DNA from: Beroe ovata
Taxonomy: Eukaryota; Ctenophora; Nuda; Beroida; Beroidae
Assembly: GCA_946803715.1 (NCBI GenBank)
Contig: CAMPET010000123.1
Location: 90,311 to 154,310, forward strand
Direction: 5' to 3'
DNA length: 64,000 nt
Below the pieces are notes generated by a model that had not been told where the DNA came from, did not search any database, and worked only from the letters and a program-made list of their open reading frames with translations. Below, in pieces: positions 1 through 12,184 of this stretch (its first letter is position 1; every line of letters begins with the position of its first letter). A program made the translations under genes and the position numbers.

Positions 1-32
1 AATCTTTGCAGTTTGCCAAATGTCATTTGTCC

Positions 33-95
33 ATCATTGGTCTCCGATGAAGGCGCGCGCGCCGCGCGCAAGAAGCAGTGGACAGATAACATCCG
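33..95. repeat. GC-rich fragment of a dispersed palindromic repeat
   Basis: The string of GCGCGC blocks followed by an AGCAGTGGACAGATAACATC-type tail recurs in the same orientation near 46395-46465 and 47485-47560, and as the reverse complement near 10850-10920. It is a fragment of a repeat family that is most complete at 46-48 kb. It codes for nothing recognisable. Confidence 0.75.
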
Positions 96-118
96 GCAAA
101 GTCTTTTTACTTTTGTTT

Positions 119-226
119 GTATGGATTTCACCCTACTCTTGCTGGCGGGATTTTATCTCTGGGGCGGATAAAAAATCGGGGCGGATTGAAAATCGCGCGC
201 ACCGACGGTAGGGTATAAAATCCTAC
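119..226. mobile_element. ~108-bp MITE with ~18-bp terminal inverted repeats
   Basis: The ends read roughly GGATTTCACCCTAC and, inverted, GTAGGGTATAAAATCCTAC. A second copy with the same ends and interior (GGCGGGATTTTATC, GGCGGATTGAAAAT, GCGCGC, CGACGGTAGGGTA) lies at 45902-46010. Matching termini, small size and no coding capacity fit a non-autonomous DNA transposon. No transposase was seen in the window. Confidence 0.75.
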
Positions 227-940
227 AATACTGCTGAATTTTATCTCTGACAAAGCCACGAAGCTAAATGCGGCGCAAATCGTGAAATACCGCACAAATA
301 TTCAATATAAATATTTGTGCAAATTTCTGCGACGATTCAATTTTCATATTTTTACTGCTTTCCCATGTGCCATTGTTCAAGTTGTGAGCTATTTGTTACT
401 TTTCAGTTTAGATTATTGGATACCGGGACCACAAGTAGTAAGTACTTTAGTAGTAAGCAGCAAGTTGTTGTGTACTAGTTGTTACTTTTCAGTTAAAATT
501 ATTGGATACCGGGCCCACTGACCAGTACAGTCCTGGTTTCAAACTGTTGAGGTTATTTGAAATCAACCACCTTCAGTTTAAAACCAGTGCTTTAAATGGT
601 AGTGAAATGCACAGTCGTCGACATGTTGTATGAGCTTTGTATCCAGGACTGTAGGTTTATTAAATAGACCGTTTATCATCGAGGAGACTTTAAAGAGAGA
701 GCATCTCTTTTCAATCATGTGATGAATAAGATCTGCTTATCCTTGGTTCTCATTTGTTGCTATCACACGACTGTGACATGAATACTGCCAATGAAAACCA
801 CTGCAATCATTTGCTATCCCTCCCCAATAGAACTATTCTCTATTATCTGGAATAGTGGTTCCATTCGTCTTGAGTGACTTACTTCTGAAAGAATCAACAA
901 AACTGGGTTTTTGAAATCTTACCCTGAACTATTAACTAAT
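227..940. other. 5' flank of the SLC12A8-like gene
   Basis: No exon with splice sites was found here. A short direct repeat occurs twice about 80 bp apart (around 395-430 and 478-515), each copy containing TTACTTTTCAGTT and TATTGGATACCGGG. The promoter and 5' UTR of the downstream transporter probably lie here, but no clear TATA box was picked out. Confidence 0.5.
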
Positions 941-3900
941 ATGCTTGATATTTCATATCATGATAGCAGAGAACAGAATGATGCTTTGACTGAGGATCAG
1001 ATTGTGATCATGTCTCAGCCAGAGCCACTTCTGGAGGAGCAACAATACAGTGGTACTACTGGTGGAACTCGATCCAAAACAACTGAACTATTCGATGAAA
1101 TAGATGTAAGTTTGTCAATAATCTTAGATGTATGGTTTCCATTTGATATATTGGATTTTTTTTATCCCATTCGGAAGATCCAATTTATCAAAATATGTAT
1201 GATGTATCATGTCATATTATAGGAAAGCTACTTGGTGGAATGGTGGAAGTCAAATTTTTTCATCAGGAAACCCATTCTCTTTGGTACATGGGATGGTAAG
1301 TCTTATGTTATCATGAGTACCATTTCAGTAACTAACTTTGATCTCGAACTGAACATTAATGAGTTATCAATTCTACAATTATGCATTAGGTAGACTTTGA
1401 TAATGCCAATGACATGCTCCAATGTCATCAATCCTAATTCCACAAATTGATTTTTTGGTTTTTCCAGGTGTGTTCACCTCGTGTATGCTGAACATTTTTG
1501 GACTCGTTGTCTTTCTTAGAGCAGGTTGGATGGTGGTAAGTTATACTTGAAGGAGAAAAGGGTAACAGGCGTGAAACTTACAGTTTACACTTTACCTCTG
1601 TTTATCATACTATTCAACTTATACTATTCAACTATTTAGTAGTTCAAATTTAGGGCAATTGTATGTTGTTGAGTGAAGATAGCATAGCATGGAAGAGAGA
1701 GCCATGTTTGGATCGTTTCTGACACCTCAACATGGTGATCAAACTCACGACCACGTGTGACATTCACAGTGTGTGTGTGTATCACACTTCAGTGTGCACG
1801 ACGCATCTGTTAATATTATTTGCACTGTATGTACACACACACACTCACACACACACTCACACACATACACTCACAAAATCTCCTATTCAAGAACACGGGC
1901 TGTGTAGTGTCATTATCCTATATTGGGAAGCTCATTAGATCTACAAGATTCGAGTAATTACTCTCCCTGACTCTCTCTCCTTCCCGCTTGCTAGCCCAAG
2001 GATAGGTGGGCGACGTCTTTAGAGCTACTTAGCCTTTGATAATACAGCAAAACTCTCCCATGTCAGGATGATTCCTTACCATAGAGTTATGTAGCTTATA
2101 CCTGGACTATCATGCATCATATTGAGAAGGTAATAATGTTCTGTGTATAACATAGGGCTGGCCTAAAAGCATGTGTGTGTATGTGATGGTGGTTTCAGTG
2201 TATCTTTAATCATGACTACGGTGGGATAATAACGTTATTATTGCACGAAAGTTATAGTGAAATCAGGTTTAACTTGGTACTGAAATGATGGGAACATCAC
2301 TCATTTGAGATGGGCGAATGTGAGGTATAGACGAAACTGTTGTCAGGTTGGCTAGAGTCTAGAGGAACTATGATACGATAGCAACTAGCCATGCCAAACG
2401 GAATACACAAAACGACAACACCACTACGATAACAGAGAGAGAGGGGGGAGACACAATTCTATTCCTCTATAATAACCCGATATAACTACTCCCTATATTC
2501 CGCCCTGGATGTGCAGCTTGAGCGCACACACCTTGCGAACATACAGTAATAGGTACTCGTGACTTCTCATTCTGAGTAGTCAATGACCGCTACTCATACT
2601 CAGAGTGTTTCGGCCCACTTTATCACGGTCCTATAGTTAAACAACATGGCGGTTGAGTGGTTAGGGGGGGGGCAGAAGTGTGTCTAGCTACTGAGAGTAC
2701 TCGATATCCAGCCTATATTAAGTTGTGTTCAGTGTCTCTCAACATCCTCAGTGTAATCAAAATCCTCACACTTTCCTGATACTGTCTATTTGGTGTCAGT
2801 TCTGCTACATGAGCGTATCAGGTCCAGTGTAATGTTACAAGAGGGGAATGGAGATTGGAGATGTTATAATAACCGCTCCCATTATCACTAAGATAATGGC
2901 AGCTAAAGTTTCCTGATCGCTTTGCGTAAGCATGCTCGATTGTGACCCGGCATATTATAAACAGCATGATAATGTATCGAACACTGCTCATAGCTGGAGC
3001 AACCACTGAATATAATGATCAGCCACGACGTGACGTCACACCAAGTATTGTTGCCCCTAGATACACGGTAATTATGCCATATAAGGAAGAATCCCGACAT
3101 AATGAGAGCAGTAGTTGTCGTGACACCAGTACTACTTGCTGTGTCCACTGTCCACAACTGAGGAATGTACTCAGCTAACGCATACACTACTCCACATGAC
3201 ACTGTTGTAGTAATGTAGTGGTGGTGCAATAGTGTGTGACATGATGATATATGTGATCCTGTCATGATTTATGTATGCGTGTGTATGTGGTCAAATACAC
3301 TGGGATTACGCAATGAAATTTGACTGCAATTTGGACGAGAAATGTGGTGGTTTGCCATCTCCAAAAAAATTTGGAGACTTAAATCACCACATTAATCTCA
3401 AAAATCGTGAATATGTTTCCGATAACATGTGCAATCCACTCCTCCTAACGCTATATTATGCGTAGTTGAAGTTCGCGTTTAATAATCTTTACCATCCCGC
3501 CCCAAATTCCATACGAGGTTACTGCATACTCATAGTAAACTCTGGTATAGGGGGTGTTATGTTTTCATCTGATTCCTCCCCAGATAAACCCCAATCCTCC
3601 ACCCTAAACCTCTTCACCTGCCACAGGGAAACGCTGGATTGCTGCTGTCCTGCCTCATCATAGTATTCACACTATTTGTTGGGCTGTGCACTGTGCTCGC
3701 CAGTAACGCACTAATTGCACGGTGCGACACGTCTAAGGGCGGGATATACGGCATCATAACGTACGTGTTTGGTGGGAAAATGGGTGCCACAGTTGGCATC
3801 ATGTACGTTCTTGGACAGGTAAGAGAAGAATTAGAAGTGTGATCATTCCCTCATGACTCACCAGAATCATTAATAATGTCCATTTTCCATCTCTTTGATT

Positions 3901-6900
3901 GGGAGATTACTGCATCTCTCAACTGATTCTCCCACTCCATAATCTAACCAACACAAATCACAGACAATATGCATCGCCCTCTACGTGACAGGGTTTGCTG
4001 AGGCAGTGGTACTCAAGTTTGATCCTGAGCCAGGCAATCACTGGTTGCTAAGGGGCATCGGCATAGCAACCGTATTGTTGCTCACTATCGTTGCCCTATT
4101 CGGCGTCAAGTATCTCGTTAGGTTTGTGATACGAAATGACAGAAATTTCGTTCACATTCATCTGCTGAACATATTGCTATATTTTGCTATGCTCCTAATA
4201 ATCCACATTTGTCCAGGTTACAGTTAGTTCTGTTAGGAATACTATTGATAGCTGTCCTGGATTTCGTTATCGGGTGCTCCATCGCAGATAATACATGTGG
4301 GTACTACTATTAACAACTATTATATGTCAACTTCACTCGACAGTTGACCTTTCAATTGAGAATATCGGACAATTTGAAGTGCATCCTATCATTTGATAAG
4401 TAGAGTACATCTGCAGTCGAAGGAAAAGCTAATTATAAATTAATTAGTTAATTAGTTAATTATAAACCAATATCTGCAGCTGGTATGACGGGGTTTAACA
4501 GGACGAGTCTTAACGACAACCTTTACCCCGGATTTTCGGAAAAAGAGACATTTTTCACAGTTCTGGGTGTTTTCTTCCCGACGTGTACCGGACTCATGGC
4601 TGGAGTTAACATGCAGGGTGACCTCAAGAACCCCCACACTAACATTTCCACTGGGTCTCTTGCAGCACTTGCTTTCAGGTTCATGAAGCGTTCATAGTAT
4701 ACCAGTAGGGAACGTTTACATCTAGAGTATTACATCTAGAGGTTCAAAATTATGTGATTCTCAAGGTTGAAGGTACTAATCACTCAAAATCATTGCAGCG
4801 GATTACTCTACTATCTGTTTGCTATCATGTTAGCGTGTACTGTACAGAAAGATCTTCTTATGAGTGATTACATGATAGCTTCAGAGGTTAGTAAAAGCAC
4901 TGCATGCCTCACGGTGGAAAATTCTTGGATTTTAAATTTTCACAAAACGATTACTTTTTGAACAAGCGATTAGCGCGCGATAATCGTTTTAAAAGCGTTT
5001 CTGAAAACGATGAATCGTCTTTAAAAACGATAATCGTTCCAAAAAACGATGAAGATGAATAACTCAAAACCATTGCCAATAGGGGTGAATGAATAAAAAT
5101 CGACGTGACTAACGGAAACATGTGTATCAATTTCAAAATGATCAGCAGGCTGGTATTAGCAAGGAAAAAGTCTGGTCTGACATATGGCGTGGTCACGGGT
5201 CATTGGGACCTCGAAAAATGGAATCAGCGCTCAAAATAACTTAAGAAATGATGATATACAATGATTAAGCGGTAAAATTGCGCTGAGACCCTTATCTGAC
5301 CCCCTTATTTTACGGATACAGGCATAAGGCGTGGTCACAGATCATTGGGACCTCGGAAAATGAAATCAGCGCTCAAAATAACCTAAGAAATGATGATATA
5401 CAATGATTAAGCGGTGAAATTGAGCTCGCATACGCTGAGACCCGTATTTGACCCCTTATTTTATGGATACTGACATAGGGCGTGGTCACAGATCAATGGG
5501 ACCTCGAAAAATGGAATCAGCGCTCAAAATTGCCTAAGAAATGATGATATACAATGATAAAGCGGTAAAATTGAGCTGATACCCTTATTTGACCCCTTAT
5601 TTTACGAACACTGGCATAGTGCGTGGTCACTGAACCTTGGGACCTCGAAAAATGGAATCAGCCCTCAAAATTACCTAGGAAATGATGATTGATGATTCAC
5701 ATTAATTAAGGTGCAAGATTGAGCTAGCAAGCGCCTGAGACCCTTATCTGACCCCCTTATTTTACGGATTAAGGCATAGGGCGTGGTCAGAGATCATTGG
5801 GACCTCGAAAAATGGAATCAGCGCTCAAAATAACCTAAGAAATGGTGATATACAATGATAAAGCAGTAAAATCGAGCAGAGACCCTTATCTGACCCCTTA
5901 TTTCACGGATACTGGCATATTGCGAGGTCACAGATCAATGGGACCTCGAAAAATGGAATCAGCGCTCAAAATTACCTAGGAAATGATGATTTACCTTAAT
6001 TAAGGTGCAAGATTGAGCTAGCCAGCGCCTGAGACCCTTATCTGACCCCTTATTTTCCGGATNTTGCGGATACAGACCTAGGGCGTTGTCACAGATCATT
6101 GGGACCTCGAGAAATGGGATCAGCGCTCAAAATTACCTACGAAATGATGATATACAAAGATTAAGCGGTAAAATTGAGCTCGCAAACGCTGAGACCCTTA
6201 TCTGACCCCTTATTTCATAGATATTGGCATAGGGCGTGGTCACAGATCATTAGGACCTCGAAAAATGGAATCAGCGCTCAAAACTTCCTAGGAATTGATG
6301 ATTACCAATAATTAAGGTGCAAAATTGAGCTATCAAGCGCCTGAGACCCTTATCTGACCCCTTATTTTCCGAATGTTGGCATAAGGCGTGGTCACAGGGC
6401 ATGGGGACCTCGAAAAATGGCATCAGCGCTCAAAATTACTTGGGAAATGATGATTAACAATAATTAAGGCGAAAAATTGAGCGAGCAAGCGCCTGAGACC
6501 CTTATCGGACCCCTTATTTTCCGGATACTGACATAGGGCATGGTGACGGTTCATTGGGACCTCGAAAAATGGAATCAGCGCTCAAAATTACCTAGGAAAT
6601 GATGATTTACAATTATTAAGGTGCAAAATTGAGCTAGCAAACGCCTGAGACCCTTATTTGACCCCTTATTTTCCGATTGCTGGCATAGGGCGTGGTCACT
6701 GATCCTTGGGACCTCGAAAAATGAAATCAGCGCTCAAAATTACCTAGGAAATGATGGTTTAATAATTATTATCAGTTAATTTATTGATAGATAGATTGAT
6801 TGATCGAGTTTACGTCTGTCTAAATTAGACACAACACGTGATAGAACACGTGATCAATTAGATGCTGCAACATGTTCAATTAAAATGAGAACTAGATCAT

Positions 6901-9744
6901 AAGGAAATGTTTTTGAGATTTCAGACTAATAAAACCGACTTTTGTACTTAGTGTTTGGGTCGGTTGACCCAGCTCATCGAGTTTAGTTGATTGTGTAGTG
7001 TTGTGTAGCCATGGGTTCAGGTCGAATGTAGTGTGTTGTTGCATACTAGCCATCAGCATCAGGTCGGCTGTATCATCGGTGTTCTATGACCTAAACGCAA
7101 TACAAATACAGTCTTGGGTTCTGGTCATGCTGCAGCTAGTATCAATTGCGACGGGGAGTGTTAGCAGGATCTAGCCTAATCCTCTGCCCCATGAGTTGAT
7201 CTAGCTGTATCAGAACTTGGCAGCTGCATAGCGCATGACCAGTACACTTGACTATAAACCGAACGATACAAATAACAATACACTTCACCCCATGACATGA
7301 CACTTGACACTCACATCGCTTAGTTGAGACCAGACCCAGCTCAACTACGTGGATAATAGCGGTGAACTAGGGGTCTTTTACTCCACGTGACAATTTTTTT
7401 GAGTACCATAATCATCGTTCCATACGTAGTTTTGAGCACTGATTCCATTTTTCGAGGTCCGAATGCTCTCTGACCACGCCCTATGCCAGTAAGAGTCGAA
7501 TAAGGGGTCAAATAAGGGTCTTAGGCGTTTGCTAGCTCAAATTCTCCTTTTTATCGTATTCTATGTAATTTTGAGCGCTGATTCCATTCTTCAAGGTCCG
7601 AAAGCTCTCTGACCACGCCCTATGTCACATTTAGCCAAATAGAGGGCCAGATAAGGGTCTCAGGTGTCCATTGTGCGATTTTTCTTCGATTAATCGGATG
7701 TTTATTTCCCACGGTGTCAACACAACTGCTGAAACTATGAATCAACCCTCATTTTGAGTAGCTCATGGGAAGTTCTTGATTAGGATCCTAACCTTTGGTT
7801 CGAGTGTCACTGAGACAGCATCTGCGAGTAGGTTTACAACCTTGAGCATCTCTGCCCAGGCGTCATTACAAAACCTAGCTGATCTATATATGGCCGCGTC
7901 CGGCTGTGCCGTTGCGCGCGAAATGCAATCTGTGGTAAAACAACCTTCCAAAACGTTTTGTTTGTTATTAATTTAGCGCGCGCGCACGACGCGCAGAGCC
8001 TAAATAAACCGTGAAAGTAGAGGATTCTGAAGTCTGATCAGACAACATAATGGCACAAATGATGATTTTACTTCAGATATCATGGGTAAGCTGGTTATTC
8101 CTCTGTGGTCTCTATATCGCATCTCTCTCCTCAATTCTCGGCAGTTTGTACGGGGCTCCCAGAGTTTTCCAGTCAATCGCACAAGATAACATCATACCTA
8201 TCATCAACATCTTCGGGAAAGGGGTGAGTTACAATTACCGACTGACACACAACTCTGTCTCCAGATTTCTGTAGAAATGCCTCATCGCAATTATCAAATC
8301 GTCCTATGAAATGTTGCATATATATTCATGACAACCCTCAACAGAGAGGTGCGAACGATGAACCTGTCATAGCAACCGTGACAGTCAGCATTGTGTCATG
8401 TTGTTTTGTGCTGGTCGGGCACCTGAATATCCTAGCTCCAATAACAGCGATGCCGTTCCTTCTGACCTACACTGCAATCAACTACGCACATTTCTCTCTC
8501 GCTATGACGTAAGTAGAACAGTGTAATTGAGTGTACAGATTGTTACTATAAGTGTAATGGAGTGTAATTGAGTGTAATTGAGTGCACAGATTGTTACAAT
8601 GCTACTTGTTACAATGATTGTTACAATGCTACAGTGAACCACTCCCAAATTGACTCGCAATAAGTACATGGTACATAATACAGCCATGTGACATGACCGT
8701 CCCCTATAATCAGGGAGGAACGTGCCATCAAGCCGGAATCTATTCTGGATCATTACAACACTGAGAGTACACCAATCGTAAAAGACATGGAGCAACAGTC
8801 TCTCAACAACAGCAACAACAACAACAGCAACTATAGCAACTCTGAATGTAAGCGGGCAGCTGTGAGCAGCTTGGACTTGTTTCCGTGGTCGTGATTCGAT
8901 TCCTCTGCTGTTTTTAGAGCTGCTATATTAACATTTCAGCTTCCCCTCTTTTAGATGCGAGTCCAGCAACTGACGGGGAATTCCATGAGACGTGGCAGAT
9001 GACGCTCCAGAGTAAATCCCTCAGTTTTGTTGGGGTGAGTTTAGATCACGAAACTAGGTGATAGTAAGATAGTTGTTGGTGAGATAAGATGGCGAGATAA
9101 CAAGGTAGTAGTTTAAGTGCTGATAACGAACCGAAATAGGTCGATATTACAGAGTCATGGTACTGGATGAAGCAATGTTGACTCAGTGATCATAACCGTT
9201 ACAGGCGTTACTGTCGTTGCTGATGATGTTTTTCATACACTGGTTATTCGCACTGGTTGCTATAGCACTTGCCACACTGATATATTTCTACACGAGAACT
9301 ACAAGTCCAGGCACTAAACCAGGTATATGTGATGAACAACTCAGAGTGAGGCAAGCTACAGTTTCTCATAGATTAAGATATACAATTATTGATCTAGCAT
9401 ATGATATTCATCTTGATTCATTATGATATCGATATTTCTATTATTGTGTATGTCCAGTTGTCATAACTCATATCCAATGAGTAATGCTTCACGTCCACTT
9501 AACGGTTTTTCTAGTATTGCACTATGATAACCCTGTAGGTGCGTCCAACTTCGTGCTATCCCGCTGGATGTATCACGTGGTACGGAGTGTGATTCATCCC
9601 CTCCCCGCCGAGCATAAGATTGTCATAGCAACGGAGACTCCAGAGATGAGCTACCAGACGATGCAGCTGACGGAAGAGAACACGGACTACGTTGAGCGAG
9701 ATAAGGTTCACCAATCGGTCGTATCGGAGCAAATAGAAACGTGA
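941..9744 (+). CDS. SLC12A8: SLC12A8-like cation-chloride cotransporter family protein (14 exons)
   Basis: Predicted 623-residue multi-pass membrane transporter of the amino acid-polyamine-cation superfamily, SLC12 family. Exons: 941-1105, 1223-1295, 1468-1535, 3627-3818, 3964-4121, 4217-4296, 4480-4678, 4799-4886, 8077-8223, 8345-8508, 8714-8847, 8955-9034, 9205-9322, 9539-9744; the frame closes exactly. Family-specific stretches are FGTWDGVFTSCMLNIFG in TM1, the GGIYGII turn, FFTVLGVFFPTCTGLMAGVN, SLYGAPRVFQSIAQ, and LAPITAMPFLLTY. These match SLC12A8 better than NKCC/KCC or SLC12A9 as I recall those sequences. The start is the first in-frame ATG, ahead of an acidic N-terminus. The cytoplasmic tail after the last TM is short compared with vertebrate SLC12A8. 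The transported substrate of this subfamily is disputed (polyamines, amino acids and nicotinamide mononucleotide have all been proposed), so no substrate is assigned. Intron 8 (4887-8076) carries a satellite-like array. Confidence 0.92.
1536..3626. other. Intron 3 of the SLC12A8-like gene
   Basis: A 2.1-kb intron with a (CA)n stretch near 1830-1870 and no exon-like open frame with splice sites. The antisense open frame at 2903-3265 has no domain signature and is left out. Confidence 0.6.
5180..6765 (+). repeat. Tandem array, ~11 units of ~140-160 bp, in intron 8
   Basis: Each unit contains GCGTGGTCACAGATCATTGG, GGGACCTCGAAAAATGGAAT, CAGCGCTCAAAATTACCTA and GAGACCCTTATCTGACCCC. Anchor positions are near 5187, 5328, 5480, 5622, 5782, 5923, 6085, 6235, 6386, 6538 and 6689. 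Units differ by substitutions and small indels, so the array is not freshly expanded. A single N at 6063 marks an assembly uncertainty. Confidence 0.92.
7431..7670 (-). repeat. Two inverted copies of the intron-8 satellite unit
   Basis: Two reverse-complement units, around 7431-7547 and 7561-7663, share the reversed markers TTTCGAGGTCCGAA, GACCACGCCCTATG and AAATAAGGGTCT with the array at 5180-6765. About 670 bp of unrelated sequence separates the two orientations. Confidence 0.85.
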
Positions 9745-10316
9745 TTGTCCTCGTTCTCATGTTTACGTACGGTCATGTAACGTGGTGTCAATTTCTTGCT
9801 GAGATGTGTCGGTTATACCCGATTCGCGTTGAGCTGCTATGCGACGATTGATGCTGCTAACTTATAGATTTAAGTTCAAAATGTGTTGATCACGTTTGTT
9901 TTTTTCGATTTGATGACTTTGTTGGAAAATTCAAGTTGATGAGAGAAAATGCTTTGTGCCCGCGTATATCAATATGGATATTGGATATCAATCTGAGGCA
10001 GAGTAAGTATTGATGTAATGATGTTCAACTTTCGAAATGGTCTAAATTGATCACGTTTTGGTTATGCTTTTAGGTTATCTATCTAGGATTCACTCGTATT
10101 GTTTTAATTTATTTACTATTTATGTTATAATGTATAACAATGAAATTTAAATTTATGTGTTACTGTTAACTATGATCAACTGTGAGCTGGAACTTCAATG
10201 TTCAAATTCATCGGACCGGAGCAATTTATTGTGAAATTGAATTTGGAAGAATGATATTGATTTTGGTATAATTAATTGGTAATATTGGTTAATTGTAAAT
10301 TATATTTGTTCTTTGA

Positions 10317-10322
10317 ATAAAA
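10317..10322 (+). promoter_or_regulatory. Candidate polyadenylation signal (AATAAA)
   Basis: An AATAAA hexamer about 570 nt after the stop of the SLC12A8-like gene, in AT-rich sequence. It is the best candidate 3' end for that transcript. Confidence 0.5.
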
Positions 10323-10489
10323 ATCTTTTTTCATCTATATAGATCACCACTGGACTACTTAACATAAACACTAAACAGCGCAGCTCCACTAAAAAGAATC
10401 GATCCGTTAGCAGAATAGCATGGCAGTTAGACTTAGTGAACGAGAGAGAAGCTGGTTTGGGAGCTGCACTGGAGGGGGTGATTGTGAAT

Positions 10490-10575
10490 ACGTGTGTGTG
10501 TGAGTCTGTGTGTGTACTGTGGGTACGGTGACGTTTACGGTGTGTGTACGGGTATGGGGTACCGACACTNGTTTC

Positions 10576-10609
<34 letters not shown>

Positions 10610-10660
10610 AGTCTGTGTGTGTGTGCGTGGGTGACGGGTACGGTGTGTGTACACTGTACC
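10490..10660. repeat. (TG)n-rich low-complexity stretch
   Basis: Alternating TG repeats mixed with TACGGTG units; a single N at 10570 marks an unresolved base. Several open frames read through the repeat on both strands and are artefacts of its composition. Confidence 0.85.
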
Positions 10661-10839
10661 GACACTGCAACTGAGACATGCGCCATGTGTTCGAAAAGGA
10701 CTCGAAAAGGATTTTACCTTACCGTCGTTGCGCGCCTCTGTTCTACTTCTACTCAGTGAACTGAAAAGTCGTAGAAACCATGGAGACGCGCGCAGTCGCG
10801 CACTGCGCAGCGCGCGCAGAATATTTGGGTCACGCAGCA

Positions 10840-11870
10840 CAATAGCCGGATGTTATATGAATATCTGTCCACTGCACTGTTTCTTGCGCGCGCGGCTCGC
10901 GCCTTCATCGGAGGCCGGAACAGGCGTGGACATGTGCACACGTTGCGCGCCCCTGTTCTACTCAGTGATCTGAAAAGTCGTAGAAAGGAGACGCGCAGCG
11001 CGCGCGGAGTATTTGGGTCACGCAGCTGCAGCGCGGGAACACGTGGACACTGGACCTTCATTGGCTGTTGATGATAGCCCCTGTCGAGAATTTCATTGCG
11101 CGAGCCGCGAAGCTGAAGCGGCGAGCGTCAGCGAAAATAATTTGTATTGCGGCGAGAATAATTTGCGGCGCGCGCCGCAAATTATTTTTCTTGTCAGATT
11201 ATTACCTCTGTTTTTCACGCAAGAAACAGAGGTCGGATAAAATCTGACAACAAGTGCGCAAGATTATAATGGCACCAAGTTTTTTTACTGCAAGTTGCAA
11301 ATTCCTTTGTTGTATGGTTTGTCCCTTTTCCAGCTTACTATGCAAAATTGAGTTGTATAGTTATTGACTATATAAACTGTGAAGTCTTGTAGTGAAGTCT
11401 TGCAGGGCCGGGATGAGTTTCAGTGAATATTAGAGTTCATTAATGCATGTCAAAAATCTTCAATTCAATTCAATTCAATTGCACTGCCAATGCTAATAAG
11501 TATAAACTGCTGCAGCAGATTCATCAAGAATGTGCAAATATTGATAGTTCATTGTTCAATACCATTACTGTTTTAATCTCATACCAATTCTTGTCCTCTA
11601 CTTCTCTTCACTAAGTGTCTTACTTAATTTCTTGATGCTGGAGTAAAGATAAAGACTGTTTCAGGCAGGTGGTCACTGCACTTCACAGTGCTATATGCGG
11701 TACCAGGGGGTGACTGCTTGGGGGGCCTACCTTATAAAATGCTCTCGCAATTTAAACACCCCAAAAGCTGAGGTAGGTATTGGACTGATGATGCCTGTGC
11801 ACCACCCATCTTGGTGTGACTCATTTAGATCTTGCTGCTCACCACAATTTTTACCTAAAGTGATCTTGTT
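10840..11870. repeat. Dispersed repeat segments upstream of the coiled-coil gene
   Basis: Two parts have relatives elsewhere. About 10850-10990 (GCGCGCG palindrome, a cytosine-rich CTGTTCTACT block and a CTGAAAAGTCGTAGAAA block) matches 47403-47555 as reverse complement. About 11640-11860 (GGTGACTGCTTGGGGGGCCT, AAAGCTGAG, GATGATGCCTG) matches 46960-47110 and 48070-48200 in the same orientation. No coding potential was seen, so a non-autonomous element or composite repeat is likely. Confidence 0.7.
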
Positions 11871-12184
11871 GGTGTTTAAGTACAGAGTTGGAGAAAAGTC
11901 TTGCAGATTGGTGTCTCAAAAGAATCGTTCTTATCTGAAATATATCTTTTCATGAAGTAATTGTTATCTTATTCTATTATCATCATTAGTTTGTACCCAA
12001 TCTTATGACTGATATAAGTCATAAGATTTTCATATTTCTTCATGACTTATGAATATGCTAATGACAATAAAATTTTCATGGTGGGCAAATTATTTTGCTA
12101 TAAGCAGTGTTGATAAATTTTAATCCATGTATAGTTATGATATAAAAGAAAAAAGCTGCTACTGTATTAGAAAGTCAAGTAATA

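Noticed and set aside
2903-3265. Antisense open frame of 120 codons in SLC12A8 intron 3
   Set aside because: No signal peptide, domain or splice context; composition like chance AT-rich sequence.
5180-6765. CRISPR-like regular array
   Set aside because: Repeats of ~150 bp without unique spacers, inside an intron of an animal gene: a satellite-type tandem repeat.
7763-7976. Open frames on both strands near 7.8-8.0 kb
   Set aside because: They sit in intron 8, overlap each other antisense and carry no motif.
10300-10840. Long minus-strand frames with His/Thr runs
   Set aside because: Translations of the (TG)n repeat across an N; low complexity.
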